From positions 642,327-706,326 of the forward strand of contig UEGR01000007.1 in NCBI GenBank assembly GCA_900465685.1: 64,000 nucleotides of DNA. Reading direction: 5' to 3'. The notes beneath the pieces are model-generated. The model worked only from the letters and a program-made list of their open reading frames with translations. It had not been told where the DNA came from and made no database searches. The stretch is from Hyphomicrobiales bacterium. GTDB lineage: Bacteria; Pseudomonadota; Alphaproteobacteria; Rhizobiales; Rhizobiaceae. Below are positions 1 to 9,564 of this stretch, piece after piece. Each line of letters opens with the position of its first letter. The stretch's first letter is position 1. The position numbers were made by a program, and so were the translations under genes.

Positions 1-435
1 ACCGACATCATTCGTCAGCTTGAAGCCGAACAGGCAGCAAAGATCGAAGAAAAGCGCAAGCTTCCAGATTTCCAGCCGGGCGACACGGTTCGCGTTCAGG
101 TTCGCGTTACCGAAGGTACGCGTACCCGCGTGCAGGCCTATGAAGGCGTCTGCATCGCTCGTTCGGGCGCTGGCCTCAACGAAAACTTCACCGTTCGCAA
201 GATTTCGTACGGCGAAGGCGTAGAGCGCGTATTCCCGGTTTACTCGCCGATCGTTGAAGGCGTTGAGCTGGTTCGCCGCGGTAAGGTCCGTCGCGCCAAG
301 CTTTACTACCTGCGTGGCCTCACCGGTAAGGCTGCCCGTATTTCTGAAAAGAAAGACAACCGCACCAAGGCTGAGCGCGAAGCTGACAAGGCTGCCGCTG
401 CCAAGGCCGAAGCTGCCAAGACCGCTGCTGAATAA
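1..435 (+). CDS. rplS: 50S ribosomal protein L19 (5' end missing)
   Basis: Structural protein of the large ribosomal subunit, at the 30S-50S interface. The frame is open from base 1, so the start codon lies outside the window. About 144 residues are visible. The L19 core is clear ([13 protein letters not shown], then [17 protein letters not shown], then [18 protein letters not shown]). The C-terminal tail is a Lys/Ala/Glu-rich extension, longer than the short E. coli form, as is usual in Rhizobiales. A strong intrinsic terminator follows 25 bases after the stop, so this is probably the last gene of its operon (usually rpsP-rimM-trmD-rplS). Confidence 0.96.
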   Translation, partial: TDIIRQLEAEQAAKIEEKRKLPDFQPGDTVRVQVRVTEGTRTRVQAYEGVCIARSGAGLNENFTVRKISYGEGVERVFPVYSPIVEGVELVRRGKVRRAKLYYLRGLTGKAARISEKKDNRTKAEREADKAAAAKAEAAKTAAE

Positions 436-460
436 GTTTCAGTCAGAGATCTTTGAAAAA

Positions 461-483
461 GGCGGCCTGTGGCCGCCTTTTTT
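461..483 (+). terminator. Rho-independent terminator after rplS
   Basis: A perfect 7-bp GC stem (GGCGGCC / GGCCGCC, 3-base loop) is followed directly by a run of six T. It closes the ribosomal-protein operon and separates it from leuC. Confidence 0.93.
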
Positions 484-578
484 ATTTGCCAAATGCACCG
501 CGACACATAATATCAGGCATAATTCTGCCCGCTTTGCGCAAGATTGTTACTGCGACACCCTGTTGCGGTTTCAGTTTC

Positions 579-607
579 TTGACGAAACGCGACGGCAGGT
601 GCATATG
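579..607 (+). promoter_or_regulatory. Probable sigma-70 promoter of leuC
   Basis: TTGACG at 579-584 and CATATG at 602-607 are separated by exactly 17 bases, about 40 bases before the leuC start. Found by eye. It fits the need for a new promoter after the rplS terminator. I saw no convincing leucine leader peptide. Confidence 0.55.
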
Positions 608-645
608 ACAGGCCAAATTAAGAACCGTTCAAAGGAACTCTCGCA

Positions 646-2055
646 ATGAGCGCGCCGCGTACACTTTATGACAAGATCTGGGACGACCATGTAGTGGATC
701 AGCAGGAAGATGGTACCTGCCTCCTTTATATTGATCGCCATCTTGTGCACGAAGTGACGAGCCCGCAGGCTTTCGAAGGCCTGCGCATGGCTGGCCGTCC
801 GGTGCGCCATCCCGAGAAGACGCTCGCCGTGGTCGATCACAACGTGCCGACTTCGAAAGATCGCGTTAACGGCATCAAGAACGAAGAAAGCCGCATTCAG
901 GTTGAGGCTCTCGCCAAGAATGCTGCCGATTTCAACGTCGAATATTATTCCGAACGCGATCGCCGTCAGGGCGTCGTGCACATCGTTGGACCGGAACAGG
1001 GCTTCACCCTGCCGGGCATGACGATTGTCTGCGGCGATAGCCACACCTCGACCCATGGCGCATTCGGTTCGCTGGCGCATGGTATCGGTACGTCGGAAGT
1101 CGAGCATGTGCTCGCAACCCAGACGCTGATCCAGAAGAAAGCCAAGAACATGCTGGTGCGTGTCGATGGTGAACTGGCTCCCGGCGTCACCGCCAAGGAC
1201 ATCACGCTCGCCATCATCGGTGAAATCGGTACTGCAGGCGGCACCGGCTACGTGATCGAATATGCGGGCAGCGCCATTCGCTCGCTGTCGATGGAAGGTC
1301 GCATGACCGTCTGCAACATGTCGATTGAAGGTGGCGCACGCGCTGGTCTGATCGCTCCGGACGAAACGACCTTCGCCTATGTGCAGGACAAGCCGCGCGC
1401 GCCGAAGGGTGAAGCGCTGGAACAGGCTATCGGCTACTGGAAGACGTTGCATTCGGATGAAGGTGCGCATTTCGACAAGATCGTCGAGCTGGATGCCGCC
1501 AAGATTTCGCCGGTCGTCTCCTGGGGCTCTTCGCCGGAAGACGTTGTTTTCGTCACCGACATCGTTCCGAATCCGGACGAGATTAAGGACGAGACCAAGC
1601 GTGCATCGAAGTGGCGTGCGCTCGACTATATGGGTCTGAAGCCGGGCACCAAGATGACCGACATCAAGATCGACCGCGTCTTCATCGGTTCCTGCACCAA
1701 TGGTCGTATCGAAGATCTGCGCGACGCAGCGCGTATGGCCGCTGGCAAGAAGGTTGCCGATGGCGTCAACGCGATGATCGTGCCGGGTTCGGGTCTCGTG
1801 AAGGAACAGGCGGAAGCTGAAGGCCTCGACAAGATCTTCATCGAAGCGGGTTTCGACTGGCGCGAGCCGGGCTGCTCCATGTGCCTTGCGATGAATGACG
1901 ATCGTCTGAAGCCGGGTGAACGTTGCGCTTCGACCTCGAACCGTAACTTCGAAGGCCGTCAGGGCTTCAAGGGCCGCACCCATCTCGTATCGCCAGCCAT
2001 GGCTGCCGCTGCTGCGATTGCCGGTCACTTCGTCGACATTCGCGACTGGAACTGA
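646..2055 (+). CDS. leuC: 3-isopropylmalate dehydratase, large subunit
   Basis: Isomerises 2-isopropylmalate to 3-isopropylmalate in leucine synthesis, as a heterodimer with LeuD in the cytoplasm. The 469-residue length is normal for LeuC of the aconitase family. The three [4Fe-4S] cysteines are visible: C350 (GSCTNGR), C410 and C413 (PGCSMC). The N-terminal aconitase signature ([13 protein letters not shown]) is also present. AAAGGAAC upstream is a good ribosome site. leuD is not in this window; in Brucella relatives leuC and leuD are also apart. The gene stands alone between two strong terminators. Confidence 0.97.
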   Translation: MSAPRTLYDKIWDDHVVDQQEDGTCLLYIDRHLVHEVTSPQAFEGLRMAGRPVRHPEKTLAVVDHNVPTSKDRVNGIKNEESRIQVEALAKNAADFNVEYYSERDRRQGVVHIVGPEQGFTLPGMTIVCGDSHTSTHGAFGSLAHGIGTSEVEHVLATQTLIQKKAKNMLVRVDGELAPGVTAKDITLAIIGEIGTAGGTGYVIEYAGSAIRSLSMEGRMTVCNMSIEGGARAGLIAPDETTFAYVQDKPRAPKGEALEQAIGYWKTLHSDEGAHFDKIVELDAAKISPVVSWGSSPEDVVFVTDIVPNPDEIKDETKRASKWRALDYMGLKPGTKMTDIKIDRVFIGSCTNGRIEDLRDAARMAAGKKVADGVNAMIVPGSGLVKEQAEAEGLDKIFIEAGFDWREPGCSMCLAMNDDRLKPGERCASTSNRNFEGRQGFKGRTHLVSPAMAAAAAIAGHFVDIRDWN

Positions 2056-2080
2056 GTTCCGTAAGACACCGATTTGAAAA

Positions 2081-2109
2081 AGCCGCCGGAGCGATCCGGC
2101 GGCTTTTTC
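2081..2109 (+). terminator. Rho-independent terminator after leuC
   Basis: A 10-bp perfect stem (AGCCGCCGGA / TCCGGCGGCT) with a GCGA tetraloop is followed by five T. Confidence 0.93.
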
Positions 2110-2267
2110 TTTATGCTCTGTTCTAAATAGAAATATCGAAAACAAATGCCTTAAACAGCACTGCTCTTATGAGCTTCTTCATGGTTTCCCCGCATATTCC
2201 ATGTATATGCAAGTGCTGTTAGATTAGTGTTTTCTTATTTGACGCGCTTCGAACGGAAAAGGCATTC

Positions 2268-3488
2268 ATGGGCGGAGCCGATTTCATTCTCATCATCAAC
2301 ATGACCGTATCCGGTCTGTTTGCCTTCGCGTTTTTCGGCATTGCCGTTTACGCGCAAGGCAATGCGGCTGCGCGCGTCTTCGCGATGGGCTTCGTTTTTG
2401 CGATGCTTTATTTCCTGACCGAGCTGGCGATGCCGTCCATGCCAAGCCCGCGTCTTGGCTATATGCTCGCCTTCGCGACCTATCTGATGACGCTGGTTTG
2501 CCTCGTCATCGGGCTGGCGCGCATGTATGTCGCTCCGGTGCCGTGGAAGATGCTCGGCCTGCTTGTGTTTCTTTCGCTGGTGATGATTTACGCCATTTAC
2601 GGCATTGCGCGCAGCAGCTGGGCGGGTTTGTTTCTCTATCAGACGCCTTATTTTCTGGCCTTGGCGCTTGCCGTCTGGGTTATCCTGCGTTTCAGCAGGC
2701 GTGGTGCCGTCGATATGATGATGGCCGCGCTCTTTGCTTTGAGTGCGCTACATTTTCTCTTGAAACCCGTGCTCGCCGATGTGTCAGGTGGGGCGGGCAG
2801 CGAGCCGAACGATTATGTGAACACGGCCTATGCGCTTTTTGCCCAGTCGATTGGCGCAGGTCTATCGGTCGCGGCGGGGCTGCTGTTGCTGTTGAGCCTG
2901 ATGCGTGAACTGCTTTCGGACATGACTATCCGTTCGGAAACGGATGAGCTGTCGGCCCTGCTCAATCGCCGTGGCTTTGCGTTGCGGGCGGAAGCGGCCA
3001 TCGATAAATCGAAGCGGTCGCGGCAGGCCTTGTCGCTCGTGGTTTGCGATATCGACTATTTCAAATTGATAAATGACAATTACGGCCATGCGCTGGGCGA
3101 CCGTGTCATTGCGGCCTTTGCTGCTGAATTGCGCAAGACGGCGGTTGCCCGAGGCGGTTTTGCGGCGCGTATGGGCGGAGAGGAATTTGCGGTTCTGCTG
3201 CCGGGAAACACCATTCAGTCGGCGTCACGCTGTGCCGATGGTATGCGTCTGGCATGCGGCACGATTAAAATTCCGAGCCATAGTGGCGATATCGATTTCA
3301 CCGCCAGCTTCGGCGTTGCCGAGATGGAATTCGACGACATGTTTTCCGATCTCTACAAACGGGCTGACGGCGCGCTGTACGAGGCGAAAAAGGGCGGTCG
3401 CAATTGCGTGCGCGCAGCATCGCCGATCATCTCGGATGAGAATGTCGTGGAGTTTCGCCCGTCGGGCTCCGCCCGCACACGCGGATAA
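2268..3488 (+). CDS. Membrane-bound GGDEF diguanylate cyclase
   Basis: Predicted to make cyclic di-GMP from two GTP. Residues 1 to about 220 form a hydrophobic sensor region with about six or seven membrane segments, and a C-terminal GGDEF domain follows. The signature is GGEEF at residues 303-307, an active variant. The metal-binding region VVCDIDYFKLINDNYGHALGD is intact. The usual RxxD inhibitory site, expected a few residues before GGEEF, is not there (the sequence is RGGFAAR), so product inhibition is probably absent. There is no EAL domain. It is transcribed alone, and its input signal is unknown. Confidence 0.9.
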   Translation: MGGADFILIINMTVSGLFAFAFFGIAVYAQGNAAARVFAMGFVFAMLYFLTELAMPSMPSPRLGYMLAFATYLMTLVCLVIGLARMYVAPVPWKMLGLLVFLSLVMIYAIYGIARSSWAGLFLYQTPYFLALALAVWVILRFSRRGAVDMMMAALFALSALHFLLKPVLADVSGGAGSEPNDYVNTAYALFAQSIGAGLSVAAGLLLLLSLMRELLSDMTIRSETDELSALLNRRGFALRAEAAIDKSKRSRQALSLVVCDIDYFKLINDNYGHALGDRVIAAFAAELRKTAVARGGFAARMGGEEFAVLLPGNTIQSASRCADGMRLACGTIKIPSHSGDIDFTASFGVAEMEFDDMFSDLYKRADGALYEAKKGGRNCVRAASPIISDENVVEFRPSGSARTRG

Positions 3489-3494
3489 TCCGGT

Positions 3495-3860
3495 TCAACA
3501 GCCCGGGTGATCCAGAACCGGCGTTTCGCCGCTATCCAGCCCATACATGAATGAGCGCCCGCGCAGAAGAACAGCGCTTTCACAGCTGCTGTTCGGAGGG
3601 CCGACGATATAGGCCACAGCCTTGTCTTGCGGCGCGGTGATGGTCGTCGTGCCCTGCGTCCGGCGCGGCATCTGCAATGTCGGGTCTTTATGCGCCGCAC
3701 CAACACGGATGATCTTGGGGCCGCCATCCGCTTTCTGCATGATCAGGTTTCCCGATGCGTCGGCATAGCGCAATGTGGTGTCGGCGGATGCCGTCGCGAC
3801 CCAGCCGGCAAGCGCAAGTGCACATGAAGCTATCAAGGCTGTTCTGTTTCGGTTTGCCAT
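3495..3860 (-). CDS. Small secreted hypothetical protein
   Basis: 121 residues with a clear Sec signal peptide (NRNR, hydrophobic stretch, then TASA cleavage site near residue 26). The mature part has only two cysteines, one in NSSCESAV and one as the very last residue (HPGC), which could form a disulfide in the periplasm. I do not recognise a domain. AAAGGTG precedes the ATG. It ends 6 bases from the end of the convergent cyclase gene. Its position and clean signal peptide argue that it is real. Confidence 0.7.
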   Translation of the reverse strand: MANRNRTALIASCALALAGWVATASADTTLRYADASGNLIMQKADGGPKIIRVGAAHKDPTLQMPRRTQGTTTITAPQDKAVAYIVGPPNSSCESAVLLRGRSFMYGLDSGETPVLDHPGC

Positions 3861-4033
3861 GGTGCGGTTTCACCTTTGCCGTCTGACGCAAAAAGAGTTT
3901 CCAGATCATCTTAACTCTTTCTTTACCTTTGTCATCGGTGCTGGCTACAATCGGATAAGTCTTTGGACGCAACTGCTTCGCCGCGTTGTGACCAAAGGCG
4001 ACTTGAACCGCCCCGAAGGCCAAGGAATGTTCA

Positions 4034-4492
4034 ATGACCAAAGATCATGCCGTCGATATTGCGCATCTTCATCTTCGTGATGCCCACGAATTTGCGCCGC
4101 TGCTTGCCAGCTATGCGCAGGCGCTGAAGCGTGGAGCGCCGCGCCGTCCCGACGATTATTATGCCGAGCATCTTTTGCAGGACCGCGCCACTGAAATTCT
4201 CGGCGCGCGTGTGGACGGGAACCTTGTCGGCTTCGTGATTTTCTACGATCTCCCGGAGCCGGTATCGGGCCTGCGCGCAGGGCAGGTGGATCATATCTAT
4301 GTCCATCACGATCACCGGGGCAAAGGCATCGCCAAGGCGCTGATCGACCTGCTTGCCGACAAGGCGGAAGAACGCAGCTGGTCCAAGCTTGTGCTCAATG
4401 CGCCGCGCGTGCCGGAAGACGGTCGCAAGCTCTATGAGCAGATCGCGACGGCGGCTGACTGGTCGAGCTATGTGATTCGATTCGGCGCTTGA
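4034..4492 (+). CDS. GNAT-family N-acetyltransferase
   Basis: 152 residues, the normal size of a single GNAT domain, which moves an acetyl group from acetyl-CoA to an amine. Motif A, the acetyl-CoA pyrophosphate loop, is visible as VHHDHRGKGIAKALI (R/Q-x-x-G-x-G/A), preceded by the beta4 strand VDHIYVH. The C-terminal LYEQI segment is also typical. The substrate cannot be read from sequence. It lies divergent from the small secreted protein, with a 170-base gap. Confidence 0.88.
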   Translation: MTKDHAVDIAHLHLRDAHEFAPLLASYAQALKRGAPRRPDDYYAEHLLQDRATEILGARVDGNLVGFVIFYDLPEPVSGLRAGQVDHIYVHHDHRGKGIAKALIDLLADKAEERSWSKLVLNAPRVPEDGRKLYEQIATAADWSSYVIRFGA

Positions 4493-4535
4493 TACGCCTT
4501 TGCTAAAGTTGATGAATTTACACATGTTTTTCGAA

Positions 4536-4567
4536 ATTGCGGCCTTCAAACGATTGAAGGCCGCAAT
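4536..4567. terminator. Perfect 14-bp inverted repeat after the GNAT gene
   Basis: ATTGCGGCCTTCAA and its exact complement flank an ACGA loop. No long T run follows on either strand, so it is a weak or Rho-assisted terminator, or another structured RNA end. Confidence 0.6.
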
Positions 4568-4625
4568 CACGTGAATGTGTCGCAAAGGTGCGACCAATTG
4601 TTAGTCTTTTCGTGAAAAAGCTTCT

Positions 4626-4654
4626 TTGACGTGATGGTAAAAGAGCAGTAGAAA
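4626..4654 (+). promoter_or_regulatory. Probable sigma-70 promoter of sdhCDAB
   Basis: TTGACG (4626-4631) and TAGAAA (4649-4654) with a 17-base spacer. It would give an untranslated leader of about 200 bases before sdhC. That leader contains a small hairpin (GGGTTT / AAACCC near 4760) but no structure I recognise. Confidence 0.5.
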
Positions 4655-4860
4655 GCGGCACATAAGGCCGTATTCCACGGTCTCGCCATATTTCTTGGGT
4701 CGTGCCGACGCAGGATCGGAAGTTCCGGTACCTTGCGTGAAGGGCGACTTCAAAACTGGGTTTTCAGAAACCCGCTATCCGGTACGCCTGGCCGATCATC
4801 GTCGGTGGGTATTGCCGGGGAGAAACGTCAGGGAAGCCCCACGAGAGGCCAACGAGAACC

Positions 4861-5259
4861 ATGACACAACCGACCGTAACGCGTCAGCGTCCTTTGTCGC
4901 CGCACCTGTCCGTCTATAAGCCGGTCATCACGATGACGATGTCCATCGTGCATCGTATCACGGGCGGCGCTCTCTATTTCGGCACATTGCTGCTTGCAGC
5001 CTGGCTCATTTCCGCAGCCGTTGGCGAAGAGTGCTTCAATGCCGTCAACGCCGTTTTCGGCTCCTGGATCGGCCAGCTCGTTCTGTTCGGCTACACCTGG
5101 GCGCTGCTGCACCATCTGGCTGGCGGCGTTCGCCACTTCATCTGGGATACCGGCGCCGGTCTTGAAAAGCACACCGCTTCCAAGATTGCCTGGGCAACGG
5201 TTGTCTTCTCGGTCATCGCTACGATCCTCGTCTGGGTCGTCGCTTACTCGGTGCGCTAG
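4861..5259 (+). CDS. sdhC: Succinate dehydrogenase cytochrome b556 subunit
   Basis: Membrane anchor of complex II; binds heme b and ubiquinone together with SdhD. 132 residues with three membrane helices. The SdhC signature (RPLSPHLSVYKP) is at the N-terminus. SIVHRITGG carries the Ser and Arg of the quinone site, and the heme-ligand His region is LLHHLAGGVRHF. First gene of sdhCDAB, with 12 bases to sdhD. GAGAACC before the ATG is only a modest ribosome site. Confidence 0.96.
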   Translation: MTQPTVTRQRPLSPHLSVYKPVITMTMSIVHRITGGALYFGTLLLAAWLISAAVGEECFNAVNAVFGSWIGQLVLFGYTWALLHHLAGGVRHFIWDTGAGLEKHTASKIAWATVVFSVIATILVWVVAYSVR

Positions 5260-5271
5260 GAGGCTGATCCC

Positions 5272-5667
5272 ATGAGCGGTTCGAATAACGATATGCGTAC
5301 GCCTCTTGGCAAGGTTCGCGGTCTTGGCTCCGCCAAGGAAGGCACCAGCCATTTCTGGTATCAGCGCATGACGGCGGTGGCTCTGGTGCCGCTGGTTCTC
5401 TTTTTCATCGGCCTGGTGATTTCGCTCAATGGCGCAAGCTTTGCGGAAGTCCGGGCCGCTCTCTCGCATCCCCTTACCGCGATTATCATGGCGCTGTTCG
5501 TTTTGACCGGCGTCTATCACATGCGTTTGGGCATGCAGGTCATTATCGAAGATTATGTGCATGGCGAAGGCATGAAGATCGTGCTGGTGATGCTGAACAC
5601 CTTCTTTGCGGCGGTGGTTGGTTTTGCCTGCGTTTTCGCGATCCTCAAGCTCAGCTTCGGAGGTTGA
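5272..5667 (+). CDS. sdhD: Succinate dehydrogenase membrane anchor subunit
   Basis: Second hydrophobic anchor of complex II. 131 residues with three membrane segments. [16 protein letters not shown] is the usual SdhD start of helix I, and [16 protein letters not shown] carries the likely heme-binding His. TAGGAGGCTGATCCC gives a strong ribosome site directly after the sdhC stop, which points to one transcript. Confidence 0.95.
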   Translation: MSGSNNDMRTPLGKVRGLGSAKEGTSHFWYQRMTAVALVPLVLFFIGLVISLNGASFAEVRAALSHPLTAIIMALFVLTGVYHMRLGMQVIIEDYVHGEGMKIVLVMLNTFFAAVVGFACVFAILKLSFGG

Positions 5668-5674
5668 TAGCCCG

Positions 5675-7519
5675 ATGGCTAGTGCAGAAAAGAATGCAGC
5701 TCCTGCTGCGGGCGAAAAGTCCTACAAGTTTGTCGATCACAAGTTCGACGTTGTCGTGGTTGGCGCCGGTGGCGCTGGTCTGCGCGCCACGCTCGGCATG
5801 GCCGAACAGGGCCTGAAGACAGCCTGTATCACGAAGGTTTTCCCGACCCGTTCGCATACGGTTGCGGCGCAGGGCGGCATTGCCGCCTCGCTGAAGAATA
5901 TGGGCCCGGACAGCTGGCAGTGGCACATGTACGATACCGTCAAGGGATCGGACTGGCTCGGCGATACCGATGCGATGGAATATCTGGCGCGTGAAGCGCC
6001 TGCCGCCGTCTACGAGCTGGAGCACTATGGTGTGCCGTTCTCGCGTACGGAAGAAGGCAAGATTTACCAGCGTCCGTTCGGCGGCCACATGCAGAATTTC
6101 GGCGACGGTCCTCCGGTTCAGCGCACCTGCGCTGCCGCTGACCGTACCGGCCACGCCATCCTGCACACGCTTTACGGCCAGAGCCTGAAGAACAACGCAC
6201 AGTTCTTCATCGAATATTTCGCGCTCGACCTGATCATGACCGACGGTGTCTGCACCGGCGTCGTGGCGTGGAACCTCGATGACGGCACCATTCATCGCTT
6301 CTCCGCCAAGATGGTGGTTCTGGCGACGGGCGGTTATGGTCGCTCCTACTTCTCGGCCACCTCGGCCCATACCTGCACCGGCGACGGCGGCGGCATGGCT
6401 GCGCGCGCTGGCCTGCCGCTTCAGGATATGGAATTCGTTCAGTTCCATCCGACCGGCATTTACGGCGCAGGCTGCCTCATCACTGAAGGCGCACGCGGCG
6501 AAGGCGGCTATCTGGTCAATTCCGAAGGCGAGCGCTTTATGGAGCGCTATGCACCATCGGCCAAGGATCTTGCCTCGCGTGACGTGGTTTCGCGCTGCAT
6601 GACCATGGAAATCCGCGCCGGTCGTGGCGTCGGCAAGGCCAAGGATCACATCTTCCTGCATCTTGACCATCTCGATCCCGCCGTTCTGCATGAACGCCTC
6701 CCGGGCATCTCCGAGTCGGCCAAGATTTTCGCAGGCGTGGACGTGACCAAGGAGCCGATCCCGGTTCTGCCAACGGTTCACTACAATATGGGCGGCATTC
6801 CAACCAATTACTGGGGCGAAGTGCTGAACCCGACGCCGGAAGATCCGGATCGCGTCCAGCCGGGCCTGATGGCTGTCGGCGAAGCGGGCTGCGCTTCGGT
6901 CCACGGTGCAAACCGTCTCGGCTCCAACTCGCTGATCGACCTTGTGGTGTTCGGTCGTGCGGCGGCGATCCGCGCTGGCGAAGTCATCGACCGCGCCGCG
7001 AAGATCCCGGACATCAACGAAGCCGCAGTCGAAAAGATCATGGATCGTTTCCATCGCCTGCGTTACGCCAACGGCTCGACGCCGACGGCAGAGCTGCGCG
7101 AAAAGATGCAGCGCACCATGCAGGAAGATGCCGCCGTGTTCCGCACGTCGGAATCGCTCAAGCAGGGTTGCGAGCGCATGGAAAAGCTCTGGCACGAACT
7201 GCCGGATATCAAGGTTTCCGACCGCTCGATGATCTGGAACTCCGATCTTGTCGAAACGCTCGAACTTGAAAACCTCATGGCCAACGCGTTGACGACCGTT
7301 GTTTCGGCGGAAGCGCGCCATGAAAGCCGCGGCGCTCACGCGCATGAGGATTTCCCGGACCGTAACGATGCCGAGTGGCGCAAGCACACCCTGTCCTGGC
7401 TCTCGCCGGACGGCAAGGTGACGCTCGGTTATCGCGCCGTTCACCTCGATCCGCTCACGACGGAAGAAGAAGGTGGCATCAGCCTCGCCAAGATTGCGCC
7501 GAAGAAGCGCGTTTACTGA
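5675..7519 (+). CDS. sdhA: Succinate dehydrogenase flavoprotein subunit
   Basis: Oxidises succinate to fumarate in the TCA cycle and feeds electrons to SdhB. 614 residues from the ATG at 5675, the usual length. An upstream in-frame ATG at 5606 would run into sdhD and has no ribosome site. Visible features: the FAD Rossmann loop [12 protein letters not shown], the His that carries covalent FAD in [11 protein letters not shown], the catalytic region ([21 protein letters not shown]) and [11 protein letters not shown]. It starts 7 bases after the sdhD stop. Confidence 0.97.
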   Translation: MASAEKNAAPAAGEKSYKFVDHKFDVVVVGAGGAGLRATLGMAEQGLKTACITKVFPTRSHTVAAQGGIAASLKNMGPDSWQWHMYDTVKGSDWLGDTDAMEYLAREAPAAVYELEHYGVPFSRTEEGKIYQRPFGGHMQNFGDGPPVQRTCAAADRTGHAILHTLYGQSLKNNAQFFIEYFALDLIMTDGVCTGVVAWNLDDGTIHRFSAKMVVLATGGYGRSYFSATSAHTCTGDGGGMAARAGLPLQDMEFVQFHPTGIYGAGCLITEGARGEGGYLVNSEGERFMERYAPSAKDLASRDVVSRCMTMEIRAGRGVGKAKDHIFLHLDHLDPAVLHERLPGISESAKIFAGVDVTKEPIPVLPTVHYNMGGIPTNYWGEVLNPTPEDPDRVQPGLMAVGEAGCASVHGANRLGSNSLIDLVVFGRAAAIRAGEVIDRAAKIPDINEAAVEKIMDRFHRLRYANGSTPTAELREKMQRTMQEDAAVFRTSESLKQGCERMEKLWHELPDIKVSDRSMIWNSDLVETLELENLMANALTTVVSAEARHESRGAHAHEDFPDRNDAEWRKHTLSWLSPDGKVTLGYRAVHLDPLTTEEEGGISLAKIAPKKRVY

Positions 7520-7534
7520 TTAAGGGAAAGAGCA

Positions 7535-8314
7535 ATGGTTGAACTCGCACTTCCCAAGAATTCCCGCATGCAGGAGGGCAAGACCTGGCCCCGTCCTGAT
7601 GGCGCAAAGCGCGTCACGGAATTCCGTATTTATCGCTGGTCGCCGGACGACGACGCCAATCCGAGCATCGACACCTATTATGTCGATCGCGACGATTGCG
7701 GCCCGATGGTTCTGGACGGTCTGCTCTATATCAAGAACAAGATCGATCCGACGCTGACGCTGCGCCGTTCGTGCCGTGAAGGCATTTGCGGTTCCTGCGC
7801 GATGAACATCGACGGCGCCAATACGCTGGCCTGCACCAAGGGCATGGACGACATCAAGGGGACCATCAAGGTTTACCCGCTGCCGCACATGCCAGTGGTC
7901 AAGGATCTCGTTCCGGACCTCAACAACTTCTACGCCCAGCACCGTTCCATTGAGCCTTGGCTCAAGACGGTTTCGCCGGAGCCGCAGAAGGAATGGCTGC
8001 AGAGCCATGATGACCGCCAGAAGCTGGACGGTCTTTATGAGTGCATTCTGTGCGCCTGCTGCTCGACTTCGTGCCCGAGCTACTGGTGGAACGGCGACCG
8101 TTACCTCGGCCCGGCTGTGCTGCTTCAGGCCTATCGCTGGCTGATCGACAGTCGCGACGAAGCCAAGGGCGAACGCCTCGACAATCTTGAGGATCCGTTC
8201 CGTCTCTATCGCTGCCACACGATCATGAACTGCGCGCAGACCTGCCCGAAGGGATTGAACCCGGCCAAGGCGATTGCCGAAATCAAGAAGATGATGGTCG
8301 AGCGCCGCGTGTAA
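7535..8314 (+). CDS. sdhB: Succinate dehydrogenase iron-sulfur subunit
   Basis: Carries electrons from FAD to ubiquinone through three Fe-S clusters. 259 residues, a usual length. The [2Fe-2S] ligands are C80, C85, C88 and C100 (CREGICGSC...C). The [4Fe-4S] and [3Fe-4S] ligands lie in [12 protein letters not shown] and [30 protein letters not shown] precedes the ATG. Last gene of the operon, closed by a strong terminator. Confidence 0.97.
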   Translation: MVELALPKNSRMQEGKTWPRPDGAKRVTEFRIYRWSPDDDANPSIDTYYVDRDDCGPMVLDGLLYIKNKIDPTLTLRRSCREGICGSCAMNIDGANTLACTKGMDDIKGTIKVYPLPHMPVVKDLVPDLNNFYAQHRSIEPWLKTVSPEPQKEWLQSHDDRQKLDGLYECILCACCSTSCPSYWWNGDRYLGPAVLLQAYRWLIDSRDEAKGERLDNLEDPFRLYRCHTIMNCAQTCPKGLNPAKAIAEIKKMMVERRV

Positions 8315-8341
8315 TCGCGGCAACTATCAGTCTAAACGCGC

Positions 8342-8374
8342 AAAGGGGAAGGCTGTTGCCTTCCCCTTTTTCTT
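8342..8374 (+). terminator. Rho-independent terminator after sdhB
   Basis: A 12-bp perfect stem (AAAGGGGAAGGC / GCCTTCCCCTTT) with a TGTT loop runs into a T-rich tract. Confidence 0.93.
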
Positions 8375-8482
8375 TGTCAGGATTCCCGTGAGGACTATGC
8401 ACTCATTGATTGCATGGTCTTGACCTTTACGTTGCCGCCGATATGTCTTGAGATAACAAGGCAGCACGGAGAATGGGCAATC

Positions 8483-8854
8483 ATGCTCGACCATATTGGC
8501 TTCAACATTTCCAGCATGCCCAAGTCGCGCAAATTCTATGATGAGGCGCTTGCCCCATTGGGCATTACCCGCGCCATGGAATTCGGTGACTGGGTCGGAT
8601 ATGGGCGCAATGGCAAGCCGGAATTCTGGATCGGCAAGCAGAAGGGCGCGAAACTGGAAGGCGTTCTGCATGTCGCCTTTTCGGCTGGCACGCGTTCGGA
8701 AGTGGATCGCTTCTATGAAGCGGCCATTGCAGCCGGCGGCAGCGACAATGGCAAGCCGGGCCTTCGCGCCGATTACCATCCCGATTATTATGCGGCCTTC
8801 GTGACGGATCCAGACGGGCACAATATCGAGGCCGTCTGTCATCTGCCGGAATAA
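8483..8854 (+). CDS. VOC-family (glyoxalase/bleomycin-resistance fold) protein
   Basis: 123 residues from the ATG at 8483, preceded by GGAGAATGGG. An in-frame start 23 codons upstream is unlikely. MLDHIGFNISSMPKSRKFYDEALAPLGI is the typical first beta-alpha-beta of the VOC fold. The C-terminal half has YYAAFVTDPDGHNIEAVCH, where His and Glu are likely metal ligands. These are metal enzymes or binding proteins of many kinds; the substrate is not evident. Single-gene unit followed by a repeat element. Confidence 0.87.
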   Translation: MLDHIGFNISSMPKSRKFYDEALAPLGITRAMEFGDWVGYGRNGKPEFWIGKQKGAKLEGVLHVAFSAGTRSEVDRFYEAAIAAGGSDNGKPGLRADYHPDYYAAFVTDPDGHNIEAVCHLPE

Positions 8855-8868
8855 AAGGCGGGTTCCTC

Positions 8869-9012
8869 AGAGCGCGTTCGATCTGATTGGATCAGATCGG
8901 CGCTCTAAGGGTTTGTTCTAACGCGCATCTTTTCCGATCGAAGCAGGATCAGAAATCAGTCCAGTGGACTGATTTCCCTGCGGAGGCGTTTCACACTTTT
9001 CGGGATGCGCTC
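8869..9012. repeat. Composite palindromic intergenic element (AGAGCG family), copy 1
   Basis: The first hairpin (8869-8906) has an outer stem AGAGCGC/GCGCTCT and an inner stem CGATCTGAT/ATCAGATCG. A 50-base block (8939-8988) is repeated at 50329-50378 with two differences, and it contains the palindrome AATCAGTCC-AGT-GGACTGATT. The tail TTTCACACTTTTCGGGATGCGCTC resembles other short copies in the window. Non-coding, between convergent genes. Confidence 0.85.
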
Positions 9013-9033
9013 AAAAGCCCGTCTTTGGCGATC

Positions 9034-9471
9034 TCAGACCAGTTTCGCGTCCAGCGTCACTTCGATTGCGCCGAGCGCCTTAGAAAGCGGGCAGGATTCC
9101 TTTGCCTTCTTCGCAAGGCTGTCGAAATCATCAGAGGAAATGCCCGGAATCTTGGCATTGAGCGTTAGTGCGCTGCGGGTAATCTCAAAACCGCCACCCG
9201 AGGCAGGGCCGATGCTGACCACTGCCGTTGCTTCCAGCTTTTCCGCCGGGGTGCCGTTCTGCGTCAGCAAGGCGGAAAGCTGCATCGCAAAGCAGCCCGC
9301 ATGTGCTGCGCCAAGAAGCTCTTCAGGATTGGTTCCTGCGCGCCCGCTTTCATCTTCGAAACGGGCCTTGAAATCATAGGGAAGGTCTTTCAGCGCCCCG
9401 CTCTGGGTGTTGAGCGTGCCTTTGCCTTCCTTGAGCGTGCCTTGCCAGACTGCCGTTGCTTTTCTATCCAT
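9034..9471 (-). CDS. osmC: OsmC-type peroxiredoxin
   Basis: Thiol peroxidase that reduces organic hydroperoxides. 145 residues, full length. The two redox cysteines are C60 (GAAHAGCFAMQL) and C127 (KESCPLSKAL), in the order and context of OsmC rather than Ohr. Start ATG at 9471, preceded by GGAGAGGAGC on the minus strand. Monocistronic. Confidence 0.93.
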   Translation of the reverse strand: MDRKATAVWQGTLKEGKGTLNTQSGALKDLPYDFKARFEDESGRAGTNPEELLGAAHAGCFAMQLSALLTQNGTPAEKLEATAVVSIGPASGGGFEITRSALTLNAKIPGISSDDFDSLAKKAKESCPLSKALGAIEVTLDAKLV

Positions 9472-9564
9472 GGGGAAGCTCCTCTCGGTGATTGTCCGTC
9501 ACGGATATAGGGCGCTTGGCCGTAGCTTCCAGCGATTAACAGGCGGCAATCTGAGAGCAGGCGG

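Noticed and set aside
571..2145. Long minus-strand open frame opposite leuC (524 codons)
   Set aside because: Exact shadow of leuC; amino-acid make-up is unlike a real protein (Arg/His-rich), no family similarity.
5651..7444. Long minus-strand open frame opposite sdhA (597 codons)
   Set aside because: Shadow of sdhA caused by codon bias; no ribosome site or domain.
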